The position numbers and the translations under genes are program-made. DNA of 64,000 nt, taken from positions 35,990,485-36,054,484 of the forward strand of contig CM056725.1 in NCBI GenBank assembly GCA_029844215.1, in the 5' to 3' direction. Below are positions 34,685 to 46,371 of the stretch, piece after piece (positions within the stretch are counted from its first letter, which is position 1; the number at the start of each line of letters is the position of its first letter). The notes beneath the pieces were generated by a model that ran no database searches, was not told the DNA's origin, and was given only the letters and a program-made list of their open reading frames with translations. This stretch comes from Przewalskia tangutica (taxonomy: Eukaryota; Streptophyta; Magnoliopsida; Solanales; Solanaceae).

Positions 34685-34793
34685 AACTGGTACATATGAG
34701 TACGTCCGAGGGAGTCCAACTTATAACACAGCTCTAAGGCACGATCTCAGAGTGAGAAGAATGGAAATCAATCCTAAATATCCTGTAGCCTCC

Positions 34794-34829
34794 TGATTAT
34801 AGATGTGGTGCACAACACACCCATAATCA
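34794..34829 (-). other. Leader hairpin with GTGCAC loop, element E
   Basis: Minus-strand stem GATTATGGGTGTG with CACATCTATAATC, including a G-U wobble. GTGCAC is at 34808-34813. Confidence 0.55.
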
Positions 34830-34873
34830 AGACTACTGCTAGACACGGTGCAGACACTTTCGAGGACTAAGCT

Positions 34874-34884
34874 GCTCGATACCA
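34874..34884 (-). other. Primer-binding site of element E
   Basis: TGGTATCGAGC on the minus strand, 4 bases from the LTR end at 34889. Confidence 0.8.
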
Positions 34885-35559
34885 CTTTTGTCACGACCCG
34901 ATCCGGGCGTGGTCGTGCCTACCGGGCACCCTAGTGATACAACATCGTAGAAAATCAGCGAAATAAAAACTAAAACATGAGACAAGACATAAAGTATGAA
35001 ACAGACTAACCAACGGTCACCTTCACGAATATATACATATATATATCAACTCGAGCTTAAATCCTTTTACAAACCCGCCACAACAAGATTACAGGACCTA
35101 AGAATGTAACCATAACTATGACGGACAGGCCCCGCCATACCCCTGAATGTACAAATAACTACACTGAAAGGGGACTATACCAAAGATAAGCCTCCGGAGA
35201 AACGGAGCTTCCCAAAATACTTAACTGTGATCCTATGAGCGAGGATCCACAACCGATGTACCCTACCGCGGCATTTGACGCGGCCCGAAGAGTCGATCTG
35301 GCAGTACCAAGTATGTGGCGAAAATCGTAAATGAAATCATAGTAGTCTAGATAAAACAGGAGACATATATGATAACCAAACTACAGTACATAAAATGTAA
35401 GCAGTCACGTCAAGTCAGGGACTCACGCCCTCAAAGTCATTACTCAAATATAACTATGGGTCTCACGCCCACAACATCAATTATGCCCGTGGAATACCTT
35501 CCCCGCTGGCATCTATGATATAGCAACACCAGAATACATGAACACTGTCCACTGTCATA

Positions 35560-35845
35560 ACAACCGTCGGGGCAAACGAGGCTAACTACGGATACCAAAG
35601 CCGCGTCATCAATCGGCCGGCAAGTACGAAGCCAACTACGGATACCAAAGCGTACTAACTATACTATGTAACCAAACCACGGGCGACCACAGGGCAAGTA
35701 CGGCCGACTACAGTACCAAGGCGTGTCACGTGGCGGCCGGCAAGTCAGGCTAACTACTGTGTACCAAGCGTGTCACGAGACCGCCATCGAATCGAGCGGG
35801 GCAAGTGCGAAGGCTAACTACCAGGTACCAAGGCCGAATCAGTAA
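35560..35845 (-). repeat. Minisatellite in 5' LTR of E
   Basis: About five degraded copies of the unit seen at 30240-30600. Confidence 0.75.
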
Positions 35846-37273
35846 AACCTCATGGAGAGCTAGTCCATGGAATAACGCTATCAACAAGAGCGCACCCGTG
35901 GAATCCTCCGTCACTGCCGGTACGTCCAAGTAAGATCATAACAAATCAACCTACTCATCGAGAGACGCGGTGGTATAGAAATAGAATACTAGCATGACAA
36001 GGCTATCACACGCAAACATAGGCAAGTTACACACAACTCAAGGTACTTTCATTTTATGTCAACAATACGGTTTTCAAATCCCAAAAATATTACCTACTTT
36101 CATTCTTTCTAAAAGACCTTTTTTTACATAAAAGATACTAATACTCGTAGTATCAATAACACATTTCCTTTTCAAACCAAATTACTTTACTTTCGTAAAA
36201 ACCTTTACAAGACTTTTAAAATCAAGTACTCTATACTTTTTAAACCAAGTGCATTTCTTTTAAAACAACCTCAAGTATACTCTTTAAAACTCAAATACTT
36301 ACTTTTTTCAAAACAAGTAACCTATATAAAGCTATTATAACACTTTATGTTTTAAACCAACCAATTCACTTAGCACATGTACGTCTACCGTACTACATAG
36401 TTCACAACAATCATGCTAGAAAAGATAGGAAGAGATTCACATACCTCGCGACGATTATCGACAATTAGCAAAATGCTCCAAGTACTACAACCTTGCTAGC
36501 CTTTTCCAACCTTCAAGTAGAATACGTTACTCGTAGTACTTCCACCTATACTGGCCATAAAAACGTCTATCAACTTCTAGATCTCTTCGTAGAATATTCT
36601 AAATACCAAATTCCTTTATTCTACAGAAAATTCGGCAGCACCTCCCCCCCCCCCCGCTATCACATAAATCTCCTCCCCTATCAAGGCCCGCTACCAGGCC
36701 AACAACTCTCAGGGGATTACACGTCTAACCGGACGTGTTCAATTCTGCTTCACAATAATACTACGAGTCTCTGTAAATGCAGTCAATGTAAATACAGTTC
36801 AATCCTTTATAATCATCCTTCCAATATAATATACTCAAGTATAACTACTACAACATGTAATATCCAATTACAATAGGGGGACATAGATCATTACCTCGAT
36901 AAGCCCAAAATTATCCAAGATTATAAGTCGATCATGGGCAATGTTTAGCTCCAATTCCTTACGCTCTAACCCGCTCCAAGCGACCCTTAGAAGCTTCTAA
37001 ACAACTTCTCTAAACACTTCAACCAAGTTATGAAGATTTTTCTAGGGTTTCGTTTTGCGACTATTGGAATAAAGTAGTATTCCGGGCTCCTAATATTGAA
37101 ATAACTTTGGAATACAACTAGGGATACTAGGCTAAGGTATTTGGGATTATACCACAATACTTAGAGTATTTTCTACATATGTGGGGAGAGGGACGAAAAA
37201 CATGGCTAAAGGGAGAGAGCATTTGCTTTGGAAAGTATTCAAGTGTGGGATGAATTTAGTCTTCAACTTAAGG

Positions 37274-37285
37274 GGGTATTTATAG
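37274..37285 (-). promoter_or_regulatory. TATA box in 5' LTR of E
   Basis: CTATAAATACCC on the minus strand, 513 bases from the LTR start at 37797. Confidence 0.65.
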
Positions 37286-37455
37286 AGAATTCAAGGGTTA
37301 AGATCAAGGCAAGTGTGTGGTGAGATCTTGGGACAAGTGTGTGTAGGTCCCACCCTCCAAATGGCTACACAAAGAAGAAGACACTTGGCTTGCCACATGT
37401 AAGGCCATTTCGGCCAAGCCAACGTCCTCAACCAACGGCCAAGGTGGCCACATGG

Positions 37456-37472
37456 GGGTGACACGTGTCTCC
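37456..37472. promoter_or_regulatory. G-box element in 5' LTR of E
   Basis: GGGTGACACGTGTCTCC, the palindrome with a single change in one arm. The same form is at 32602-32618 in E's other LTR. Confidence 0.5.
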
Positions 37473-37802
37473 CCCCGATTCGTCCAAAATATTTCGTCTT
37501 CCGAAAATATCCAAAATACTGAAAATCTCAAAAACAAAGCGGGCCCCACAAAACCGTAAATTTCTCCCGTGGGCCCCACGTGTCCATTTCTGAAAATAAA
37601 ATCCCAAAATTCTAATATAATCCAAGAAGTCCAAATACCAAATCTGGGAATCCAATTCCCATTAATGAACATTTTTCCTTCGCAAAAACTGGAAACTTTT
37701 CCGTCGAAAAATCACATCTTTCTTCCTTTCCAATATTACTGTCGTATTTTCGTACGTACGTCCTCACATACATACCCTGGAACTACGGGGTGTAACATCA
37801 GT

Positions 37803-38548
37803 GGTCTTAGGTTCACATCGGCTGCGTGATACTGCAGTCGACTGGTTTGATTCGTGGGAGCTGTCCCGGGGAGAGTATGCACTTCCAGCCGTATGGGACG
37901 AGTTCTCAGGGGCATTTCTTGCACATTTCTTGCCTCCACAGATGAGGAGGGCTCAGGCCGACAGATTTTTGATGTTGAGGCAGAACGGGCGTACAGTTCG
38001 GGAGTACAATGTGGAGTTCGACTCATTGGCTCGGTATGTCCCCGCTGTAGTAGCTGATATGGAGGACAGAGTACACCGCTACGTCACCGGGCTAGATGAC
38101 TACTTGGCAGAGGCTTGTTCGGGTGTAGCTCTTCAGCCGGGCATGGACATTGCCCGCATGCAGGCTTATGCACTTGGATGTGAGGCGGAGAGGTCGACGG
38201 AATGGCCGAGATCGCGAAGAGGCGAACAACGGTCCTTTGGTGACTTTCAGCGGGCGGCCTCGGCGAGCTAGTTATGCACCTTCGCGATGCAGTGGTCCCC
38301 ACAACCTTCGGGCGTCCAGGTATTCGGAGTAGGTCGATCTCCATGGGTTCAGTTTCGAGGAGTAGGGGTGTTGGCGGATCGGCCACCCTACCCGGTGTGG
38401 TCGATGTGGTAGACCGCATTTGGCGAGTGTCGTGGTGCCAAGGAGCTTGTTATTTTGCGACCAGCGAGGCCATTTACGAGGAACTGTCCGACCAGTATAC
38501 GGATGTTGCGACTCGGCCGAGGATCGATGGCGGTTCATCGCGCTTCTA
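37803..38548 (+). pseudogene. gag core of element C, C-terminal part
   Basis: The best-preserved Gag core in the window. An open frame of about 155 codons runs from the E junction to a stop at 38271. It carries LRDTAVDWFDSWELSRG, AVWDEFSGAFLAHFLP, RFLMLRQNGRTVREYN, FDSLARY and VHRYVTGLDDYL, then LQPGMDIARMQAYA. This is the retrotransposon Gag capsid-like domain, in the form typical of Tekay/Del chromoviruses. Beyond 38271 the frame shifts. A decayed knuckle region lies at about 38398-38500, with a Cys/His pattern only partly kept. The front of the gene is at 19831-20266, on the other side of E. Confidence 0.8.
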
Positions 38549-39510
38549 GCTATATCGCCTGCAGGCATCGTGATTAGAGTGAAGCGGTAGTTGCAGGTAT
38601 ATCCTTAACCCTCGATAGATGTGTATGCGTGATATGATGATTTTATGTTGAGTGTTATGTTTGGATATAATTGTGTGAAATTGTGATCTAGAGAACTTGG
38701 TTAGTTGAAAAGGTAAGCTTAGGGGTAGGGAAATTATAAGCCTTGGAATATTATAACAAGTTGAGACCTTAGATGTAAGGCCGTCTTGAGTAAAATATTT
38801 TACTGTTAGTTTTGTCGAAATAATTGGTATCGTGAAATGCATTGTGGGAAATTCCTTGGGTTATGTAAGATGAAAGTAGTAGCTTTCATGACTTGAAAAG
38901 GTAAGATTGTTCGGATCGGAAACAAGAGAGTTCGCACGGAGGTCGGGTTGAGGGCGTGTTCTGGTCAACCGTGGCCGGATTAAGGTGGGGTCAGTTCGAG
39001 GTGGTCGCGCCAGTGGTAGGGTCACGAGGGTGCTAGGCCCGTGTTTAGGTAACCATCGTATGAGTTCGTGGATGCGTTCGACCAGAATCAGATCGTGAAG
39101 GCCGGAAATGGCCTTGAAGGAATTCGAGGCTAGTATGATGACCAAGTTGGAGGTTGTGACTCCAAAGATTTTGGAAACTGAAGTGATGACTGAAGTGTGG
39201 AACGTATACTAGAAAGAGTTCGTGTTCGGAAAGTGCGAGTAAGGAAAGAAGTGAACATGTCTTTGAGAGATGGAAGTGAGCATTTTTGTGAAGTGAAGGT
39301 ACGAAGAGAGTATCCTTTGGACAAGGAGTAAGAGTTAGTATTGGTTTACATCTGAGAGGTGATTCCTCGTTGGCGTGGATTTGGGTTTCGCGCGTATGAT
39401 TATATTATGGCAGTATGTGGCATAGTTGGTTTCGTAATTATAGTAGTAAAGACTATACCGGCGCATGCATGTTTGGAGACTTAGAAGGAACATTCGGGAC
39501 GAATGTTTCT
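38549..39510 (+). other. Internal 3' spacer of element C
   Basis: No coding sequence recognised. It includes short remnants that flank the integrase core in A and B (CGTTCGACCAG near 39077, GATGACCAAGTTGG near 39136), with the core between them missing. The hairpin AACATTCG-GGA-CGAATGTT is at 39489-39507. Confidence 0.6.
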
Positions 39511-39523
39511 AAGGGGGGAAGAA
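39511..39523 (+). other. Polypurine tract of element C
   Basis: AAGGGGGGAAGAA abutting the 3' LTR start. Confidence 0.88.
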
Positions 39524-40017
39524 TGTTATACCCCGTAGTTCCAGAGTATATATGTGAGGACGTATGTACGAGATTACGACAGTAATTTTGGAAAGAAAGA
39601 AAGATGCGATTTTTCGACGGAAAAGTTTCCGGATTTTGTGAAGGAAAAAGGTTCGTTAATGGGAATTGGATTCCCAGATTTGGTATTCGGACATTTTGGA
39701 ATATTTGAGAATTATGGAATTATATTTCCGGAATTTACGATTTGTGGGGCCCACTTTATTTTTCGGATTTTTGGCATTACGGATATTTTCGGAAGATGAA
39801 ATTTTTGGACCAATAGGAGGGCGACATGTGTCACCCTTAGGTGGCAAGGTTGGACGAAAAATTGGACAAGGATTGGCACGTTTTTCATCTTTTAAAGGCT
39901 TAAAATGTTTGGTCAAGGTTTGGTAGGATATTTGTGGAGTAGATGGATAGGTGGGACCCACACACACATGGCTCAATCTTGGCCACACACTTGCATAGAT
40001 CCTAGCCCATGAATGTC

Positions 40018-40029
40018 CTATAAATATCC
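40018..40029 (+). promoter_or_regulatory. TATA box in 3' LTR of C
   Basis: CTATAAATATCC, 494 bases from the LTR start, the same as in the 5' LTR. Confidence 0.65.
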
Positions 40030-41726
40030 CCTTAGTTGAATACTTATTTCATCCACACTTTGAGAGTTTCCAAGTCTTGAAAAGTTCTCTCCCCTCTCCT
40101 TGATTGTTCTCGTTTTTAAGCCCTTCCCCTTAGCCAAAGTTGTCCAAAAATTCTTAAAGTCTTAAGTGTTCTTCCTTAGTGTATTAGGAAGATTTGTAAC
40201 CAAAAGTTAGAAAAGATTTCACACCCCTAGCCTAAATACACCCCCCTTGGCCGAAACTAGCCACACTTAGAGCCTAAGTGTTCTTCACTTTTTAGAGTTG
40301 AAGTGTTAAGAGAAGTTGTATAGAAACTTCTAAGGTTTTCTTGGAGCGGGTTGGAGCGTAAGGAATTGGAGCTAAAATTTGCTCAAGATGGACTTATACC
40401 TTGGATAATTTTGGGCTTATCGAGGTAAATAATCTTGTCCCTCTATTGTAATTGGAATTACATGTTGTAGTAATATATAGTTGAGTATACTATATATAGA
40501 ATGAATATTGAAAAGAATCGACTGTAATTACATTGGGTGTATTCTGATGAGACTTGTGTAGTATTCTTGTGAAGTATAATTGAACACGTCAGGTTAGGCG
40601 TGTAACCCCGCCGGGAGTTGTTGGGTAGTAGCGGGCCTGAGTAGAGGAGGAGATTTTTGTGGTTACGGGGGGGGGGGGGGGAGGTGCTGCCGAATTTTCT
40701 GTAGAATAAGGAATCTTGCATTTAGAATATTCTACGAAGAGGACTAGGAGTTGATAGGCGTTTTGTGGCCTTTATAGGTTGCAGTACTACGAGTAGTGTA
40801 TTCTACTTGAAGAGTGGAAAAGGCTAGCAGAGTTACAGTACTGTGGAGCGTTTTGCTAATTGTCGATAATCGTCGCGAGGTATGTGAACCTCTTCCTATC
40901 CTTCTAGCATGATATGTTGTGAACTATGTAGTACGGTAGACGTACATGGGTTAAATGAATTTCGTTGGTTTAAAACATAAAGTGTTATAACGGCTTTATG
41001 GGAAGTTGGTTATAACAACTTTATGCGGGCAAAGAAATGGTTTGTGGTTTTTTTTTAAAAGATAAAAGACTTGATGTGAAACAATAAGGACGTGGGTTGT
41101 GTTAAAAAGTTGTGAAACCGCTTTAATGAGAAATGAGTAATTGGGTTTTTAAAAGGAATAATGTTATATTGATTTCGGAAATGAGAACAAGTATCGAACA
41201 AACCACTGCAGCGTTAATAAAGGAAAATGTATTGACTAATTAATTATTATTAAAACCAGTAGAAACCTCCATCTGCATAGAAGCTAAGATAAGACAAAAT
41301 TGTATTACATTTTCTAGATCATGGCTGCTTTAATAAGATTGTTATAAACAAGAATAACCTACTCACACATAAGGCATATGTTACTCAACTTGTTTTAAAA
41401 GAGAATTATGTTATTAAGTGATTAAGACTATGAACTACGAAACCTTTCGAAAATAAGAGACTTGAGTATTTGAAATTAGGCAAACTTCAACTTTTGGAAA
41501 AGAAGGTTGTTACTTGTCTTAAAAAAAGGGGAAATTATTTTGGATTACTTAAAATAATAGTTACTCTGTTTTGGATACTACGAGTGTTGGTATTAGGTGA
41601 CTTCTTGTGAAAGAATGGATATTTGTAAGAGAATTGAAGTATGGTAATTTGCTTGTGCTTGCTTGTGATAGCCTTGTTGTGTAAAAGTTGTATTCCTATG
41701 CTACCGCGTCTCTCGATGGAGGGCCG

Positions 41727-42245
41727 GTATATTGTTATTATTGTTACATGGACATATGCGCAGATGAAGAATTAGGGGCATGCGGCCATGCGGTGGGTTA
41801 ATCACCCGGTATATTGTTATTGTTGTTACATGGACATGTCTGCACCGATGCAGAATTCTGGGGGCATGCGGCCATGCGGCGGGTTAATCACCCGATATAT
41901 TGTTATTATTGTTACATGGACATGTCTGCACCGATGCAGAATTCCGGGGGCATGTGGCCATGCGGCAGGGTTGATTATCCGGTATATTGTTATTATTGTT
42001 ACATGGATATGTCTGCACCGATGCAGAATTCCGGGGGCATGTGGCCATGCGGCAGGGTTGATTACTCGGTATATTGTTATTATTGTTACATGGACATGTC
42101 TGCACCGATGCAGAATTCCGGGGGCATGTGGCCATGCGGCATGGTTGATTACCCGGTACATTGTTATTATTGTTGCATCCTGGACATGTCTACACCGATG
42201 GAGAATTCCGGGGGAATGTGTCCATGATGCGAACATGGTTGATGT
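41727..42245 (+). repeat. 87-bp minisatellite in 3' LTR of C
   Basis: Six to seven copies of the unit holding ACATGGACATGTCTGCACCG and GGCATGTGGCCATGCGG. It is better kept than in the 5' LTR, with frames of up to 163 codons open on both strands because 87 divides by three. Confidence 0.9.
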
Positions 42246-42907
42246 TGTGGGCGCAAGACCCATAGTTATATTGGAGTGATGACTTTGAGGGCGTGAGTCC
42301 CTGACTTGACATGACTGCTTTTATGTTGTGTACTGCATTTTGGTTATCATATATGTCTCCTGCTTTATATAGACTATTATGATTTAACTACAGTATTTTC
42401 AGTTTCACATACTTGGTACCTGTTGTACTGACCTCCTTCGGGGGGCTGCGTTCATGCCGCAGGTAGAGGTACATCGGTTGTTGATCCTCGCTCATAGGAT
42501 CACAGTTCAGCGTTTTGGGAAGCTCCGTTTCTCCGGAGGCTTATCTTTGGTATAGTCCCCTGTCATTGTAGATATTTGTACATTCAGGGGTATGGCGGGG
42601 CCCTGTCCCGTCATAGATATGTTTACATTCTTAGAGGTCTGTAGTACTGTTGTGGGCAGGGTTTGTAAAAAGGACTTAACTGTTCGGTTTGATATATATG
42701 TATATATTTTGGAAGGTGACCGTTTTGGTTAGCCTGTTTCATACTTTATGTCTTGTCTCATGTTTTAGTTTTTATTTCCGCTGATTTTCTCTGATGTTGT
42801 ATCACTAGGGTGCCCGGGGTAAGGCACCAGTCACGGGCCCGGGTTCGGGTCGTGACATTCACCCTCCACTTGCCCACCACTTGTCTTGATCTTGGCCATT
42901 GAAGGCC

Positions 42908-42920
42908 CTATAAATACCCC
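42908..42920 (+). promoter_or_regulatory. TATA box in 3' LTR of B
   Basis: CTATAAATACCCC. With the first LTR part counted it lies about 404 bases from the LTR start. Confidence 0.65.
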
Positions 42921-44689
42921 CCTTAGTTGAAGGATTTCTTCATCCCTCAAATGACTTCTAAGTCTTAAAAATCCCTCCCTCCCTTGTAGTGAGTTCTCGT
43001 CCAAGTCCTCCCCCTCCCCTTGTAGTAGTTTCGTCCGCCACACCTCCCCCCCCTCCCTTGGAGTTTCTCTCGTCCAAACATACCCCCCCCCCCCCCCCCT
43101 TGGTACAAAATACTCTCCAAGTATTGTTACTATTCCAAAATACCTTGGCCCAAATACCTTGTAGTATTCCAAGGGTTGCGTAGAACTTCTAAGGGTTGTT
43201 TGGAGCGGGTTGGAGCACCCAGAGTAGGAGCTAAACGTTGCTCAGGATCGACATTTAAACTTGGATAATTTTGGGCTTATCGAGGTAAATACTCTTGTCC
43301 TTATTGTAATTGGAAATTACATCGTAGTTGTATATTAATGAGTATAAGATATATAGAAGGATGGTATAAGAGAAGAGAATTGAATTGAAATCACATCGTA
43401 AGAATATTAAAGAAGAAGATTGAATCAGTACTTACATAGTTTGTATTCTGATGAACTTGTGTAGTTTGACGGGTAGGGAAGTGCTGCCCAATGTTCCGTA
43501 AAATTAAGAACCTACTGCTTAGAATATTCTACAGAGTAGTCTAGACGTTGATAGACGTATATGGCCTTTATAGGTTGAATGTTCTGCGAGTAGCATGTTC
43601 TACTTGAGAGGTGGACAAGGCTAGCCGGGTTATAGCCATGGAGCGTTTTGCTAATTGTCGATAATCGTCGCGAGGTATGTGATTCTTCCTATCCTCTTGA
43701 GGATGATATTTTAAAAGAATATATATAGTACGGTAGACGTACGTGTGTTAACTGAACGTGGTTTTACTGCGATGTCTTTTGACTTGAGTCTAAATAATAA
43801 GAATCTTGAAGTATTTCAAAAGAATTAAGAATCGTTTTTTTTTTGAAGAAGAGTAATACTTGGTTTTAAAATCTTAAGAGTTATACTAGCTTTATGGGAA
43901 GTTAGGTATAACGACTTAAGAGAGATAAAAGGAACGATTTACTTAATTGTTTATGAGCATATATTGATTTCAGAAATGAGAATAAGTACCGAACAAACCA
44001 CGGCAGCGCTAATAAAGGGAAATGTATTGACTAATTAAGTATTATTAAAACCTGTAGAAACCTCCATCTGCATAGAAGCTAAGATGAGACAAAATGATAT
44101 TACATTTCCTAGATCATGGCTGCTTTAATAAGATTGTTATGAACAAGAATAACCTACTCACACATAAGGCATATGTTTCTCAAATTGTTTTAAAAGAGAA
44201 TTATATTATTAAGTGATTAAGACTATGAACTACAAAACCTTTCGAAAATAAGAGACTTGAGTCTTTGAACTTAGGCAAACTTGAACTTTTGGAAAAGAAG
44301 GTTGTTACTTGTCTTTAAAAAGGGAAATTGTTTTGGTTTACTTAAAAAGATAGTCACTCTATTTTATACTACGGGTATCATGTGACTTTTGTGAAAGAAA
44401 CGGATCTTTTAAAGAGTTAATGTATGAAGTACTTTGGGGATAAAAACCCGAACTTGTTGACATAAAGTAGAAAGTACCTTGTGTGAATAATTTGATTATG
44501 TTGGTTGGTGATAGCCTTGTAATACTTTCTTGTTGATTTGATAAGTAAACATGTTAGGATGCTACGTGTGTTAGTATCTTGTGATGTTTGTGTAAAGGGG
44601 TTTCCCTTGATTGTGCTTATGTTGTTTAATGATAAGCCGTTATGTTAGTATTGTACCACTCACCTCTTGACATGTTATACAGGGGTTAA

Positions 44690-45060
44690 GCGCCTCCGTC
44701 TGCGGGGTACCTCAGGCGGATGCGTGTGCACATGATTCGAGATACCTCACGCGGGTCGGGTGGCCTATGCGAGCTACGAGTTCGAGGTTAGTGTGTGGTC
44801 TATATGGCCATGCGGTCTATGTGGCCATGCGGACCACGGGTCGGGGCGATCTTGGGAGTAGCTACCTCGATGGGAATACCTCATGCGGGCCTATGTGTGT
44901 GGCCTATGCGGGTGCGGGAAGTTCCAGGATTTGACGGCGACATTGATACCGAGGGCGAGTGGCGCTTGATCATATGGCGCGATGCAGAAAGACCTCGTGA
45001 TACTGATTTTATGGCATTGTTGATGCGTGGGTTTTAGTAGTCGGCTATGCGCCATTACTT
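44690..45060 (+). repeat. Degenerate tandem region in 3' LTR of B
   Basis: Short GC-rich blocks such as CTATGCGGG, TATGTGGCCATGCGG and ATACCTCATGCGGG recur irregularly. Related blocks occur in I (50880-51290) and, inverted, in J (53880-54140). Confidence 0.6.
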
Positions 45061-45750
45061 ACCGTGCGGTTTTATTATGACACGTGGGACCCGTGTTCAT
45101 GTGTATTCCTTGGTGCTTTTATATCATGACTGCCGCGGTGAGGAAGGTATTCCATGGGCATGATTGATGTTGTGGGCGTGAGACCCATAGCTATATTTGA
45201 GTGATGACTTTGAGGCGTGAGTCCCCGACTTGACATATCGCTTATTTATTGTGATCGTAGTTTGGTTATCATACATGTCTCTGCTTTATATAGACTACTA
45301 TGATTTCATTTGATATTTTCGTTTCACATACTTGGTACTGTTGTCTCGACCTCCTTGGGCTGCGTTCATGCCGCAGTAGAGTACGCGATCGTCGATCCTC
45401 GCCATAGGATCACAGTTCAGCGTTTTGGGAAGCTCGTTTCTCCGGAGGCTTATCTTTGGTATAGTCCCCTGTCATTGTAGGTACTTATATTCAGGGGTAT
45501 GGCGGGGCCCTGTCCCGTCGTTGTTGTTATAAAACTCTTAGAGTGCAGTAATCTTGTATGGGCGAGTTTGTAAAAGGATGTATCGCTCGAGTTCAAGTTT
45601 TATGTTTATATATATCTTGGAAGGCAACTTTTCTCGAAAAAGCTGTTCTCACTTCATTTTGTTTCATGTTTTGTTTTATATTCAGATTACTCGATGTATG
45701 TCTACTTGGGTGCGGGTAAGGCACTATCCACGAACCGGGCAGTCGTGACA

Positions 45751-46166
45751 CTAACACAACGGACTCGCCTCCGAGGCCTTAAGCACTACGTGGTCCGCTT
45801 TGTCGAATAAACTCCGAGGATCCTCGCCGGACCTCAAACCATAGAACTCGGGTGGATTACAACTCGTAAAGTCCGAATCCTTAAACTGCGGCCACAGGGT
45901 TAGCCACGGCCAGCGTCTTTGCCCTACCACGATGCTAGTCAACAACCTGACCGCTCTCGTAATCCTATACTGGCTGCAGGCTCGAGGCTCGGTGCAGGAA
46001 CCTCGAGCTACTGCGCTCTCGGCACTTTCTAATACGTCGGCGTGCTGAACTCGCCGAACCGCCTTACCTCGTGCATAGTGCTCCCGAGTCTCGTAACTCT
46101 CTGCGTGCATTAGCGACTCCTGCTTTGCCTTGCCTTCGGGCTCTGCTGCGCCTTCCGTGGAGGCAT
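45751..46166 (-). pseudogene. gag remnant of element G, N-terminal part
   Basis: Minus-strand gag of the outermost element. The start at 46166 gives MPPRKAQQSPKARQSRSR, and a stop then follows. From 46110 an overlapping frame is open for 119 codons. It carries QFKDSDFTSCNPPEFYG, then DPRSLFDKADHVVLKASEAS, which is the conserved region before the Gag core of Tekay/Del-type elements. It ends at the B insertion. The rest of G's gag must lie left of the window, beyond B's other LTR. Confidence 0.78.
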
Positions 46167-46274
46167 AATCATTACAAGGATAGGTCAGAGAGGACTCAAC
46201 CTACTATGACAGCTCTACTGCACGATCTTAAAGAGAGAAGGATGGAAACCAATCCTAAATGTCTTGCAGCCTCC

Positions 46275-46310
46275 TGATTATAGATGTGGTGCACAACACA
46301 CCGATAATCA
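46275..46310 (-). other. Leader hairpin with GTGCAC loop, element G
   Basis: Minus-strand stem GATTATCGGTGTG with CACATCTATAATC, including a G-U wobble. GTGCAC is at 46289-46294. Its presence in the D/G family shows that the hairpin predates the split of the LTR families. Confidence 0.6.
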
Positions 46311-46355
46311 TGACTCTACTAGACACGGTCTGTAGACACTTTCTGAGGACTAACT

Positions 46356-46367
46356 GCTCTGATACCA
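46356..46367 (-). other. Primer-binding site of element G
   Basis: TGGTATCAGAGC on the minus strand, 4 bases from the LTR end at 46372. Confidence 0.88.
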
Positions 46368-46371
46368 ATTT

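Larger units (their letters stand above)
20267..37797 (-). mobile_element. Element E, gypsy LTR retrotransposon inserted in C's gag
   Basis: A minus-strand element bounded by TSD TCGGT (20262-20266) and TCAGT (37798-37802), with one mismatch. Its 5' LTR is at the right (34889-37797). Its 3' LTR is at the left in two parts (29977-32943 and 20267-20677), because F is inserted. The internal region is 32944-34888 (1945 bp), with PBS, leader hairpin, knuckle-region gag remnants and PPT. The Gag core and all pol enzymes are absent. The two LTRs differ by a deletion of about 375 bp in the 5' LTR, near 36330. Confidence 0.9.
34889..37797 (-). repeat. 5' LTR of element E
   Basis: Minus-strand LTR of 2909 bp, from TGTCACGACCCG to CGGGGTGTAACA. 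It is shorter than its partner mainly because about 375 bp are missing near 36330, at ACCTAT|ATAAAGC. Confidence 0.88.
13114..42857 (+). mobile_element. Element C, gypsy LTR retrotransposon with nested insertions
   Basis: Bounded by an exact TSD TTCAC (13109-13113 and 42858-42862). B's LTR reads across when C is removed. Its 5' LTR is 13114-19625 (about 3304 bp without D), and its 3' LTR is 39524-42857 (3334 bp). The two LTRs are nearly identical by eye, so C is fairly young. The internal region is split by E at 20267-37797 (TSD TCGGT/TCAGT). Without E, about 2.36 kb remains: PBS, leader, gag, 3' spacer and PPT. No pol enzyme domain was found. Confidence 0.92.
39524..42857 (+). repeat. 3' LTR of element C
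   Basis: An uninterrupted LTR of 3334 bp from TGTTATACCCCG to GGGTCGTGACA. It serves as the clean reference for the subfamily, showing the site where D entered the 5' LTR. A donor-like GAG|GTATGT is at 40880, and an acceptor-like CACTAG at 42803-42808. Confidence 0.92.
9920..45750 (+). mobile_element. Element B, gypsy LTR retrotransposon (5' LTR mostly outside window)
   Basis: A plus-strand element whose visible parts are the last 104 bases of its 5' LTR (9920-10023), the internal region (10024-12755) and the 3' LTR (12756-13113 and 42863-45750). A is inserted in its 5' LTR and C in its 3' LTR. The 5' LTR tail matches 45657-45750. Right of its end the sequence changes to minus-strand gag of element G, so B inserted in G's gag; the right TSD would be CTAAC (45751-45755). 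It has a PBS, a leader hairpin, a decayed gag with two zinc knuckles, an integrase remnant and a PPT, but no reverse transcriptase. Confidence 0.8.
42863..45750 (+). repeat. 3' LTR of element B, second part
   Basis: Continues 12756-13113 after the second TSD copy (42858-42862) and ends GGGCAGTCGTGACA. Total length is about 3.25 kb. It has a TATA box at 42908, a run of 17 or so C near 43083, a donor-like GAG|GTATGT at 43675 and a GC-rich tandem region at 44690-45060. Confidence 0.85.

Noticed and set aside
41788..42279. Open frames of up to 163 codons on both strands in C's 3' LTR, as possible genes
   Set aside because: They run through the 87-bp minisatellite, whose length divides by three. 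The peptides are strictly periodic and match no family.
45751..46110. 119-codon minus-strand frame as an independent gene
   Set aside because: It contains NPPEFYG and FDKADHVVLKASEAS, which are gag sequence, and lies directly inside a PBS and LTR of element G.
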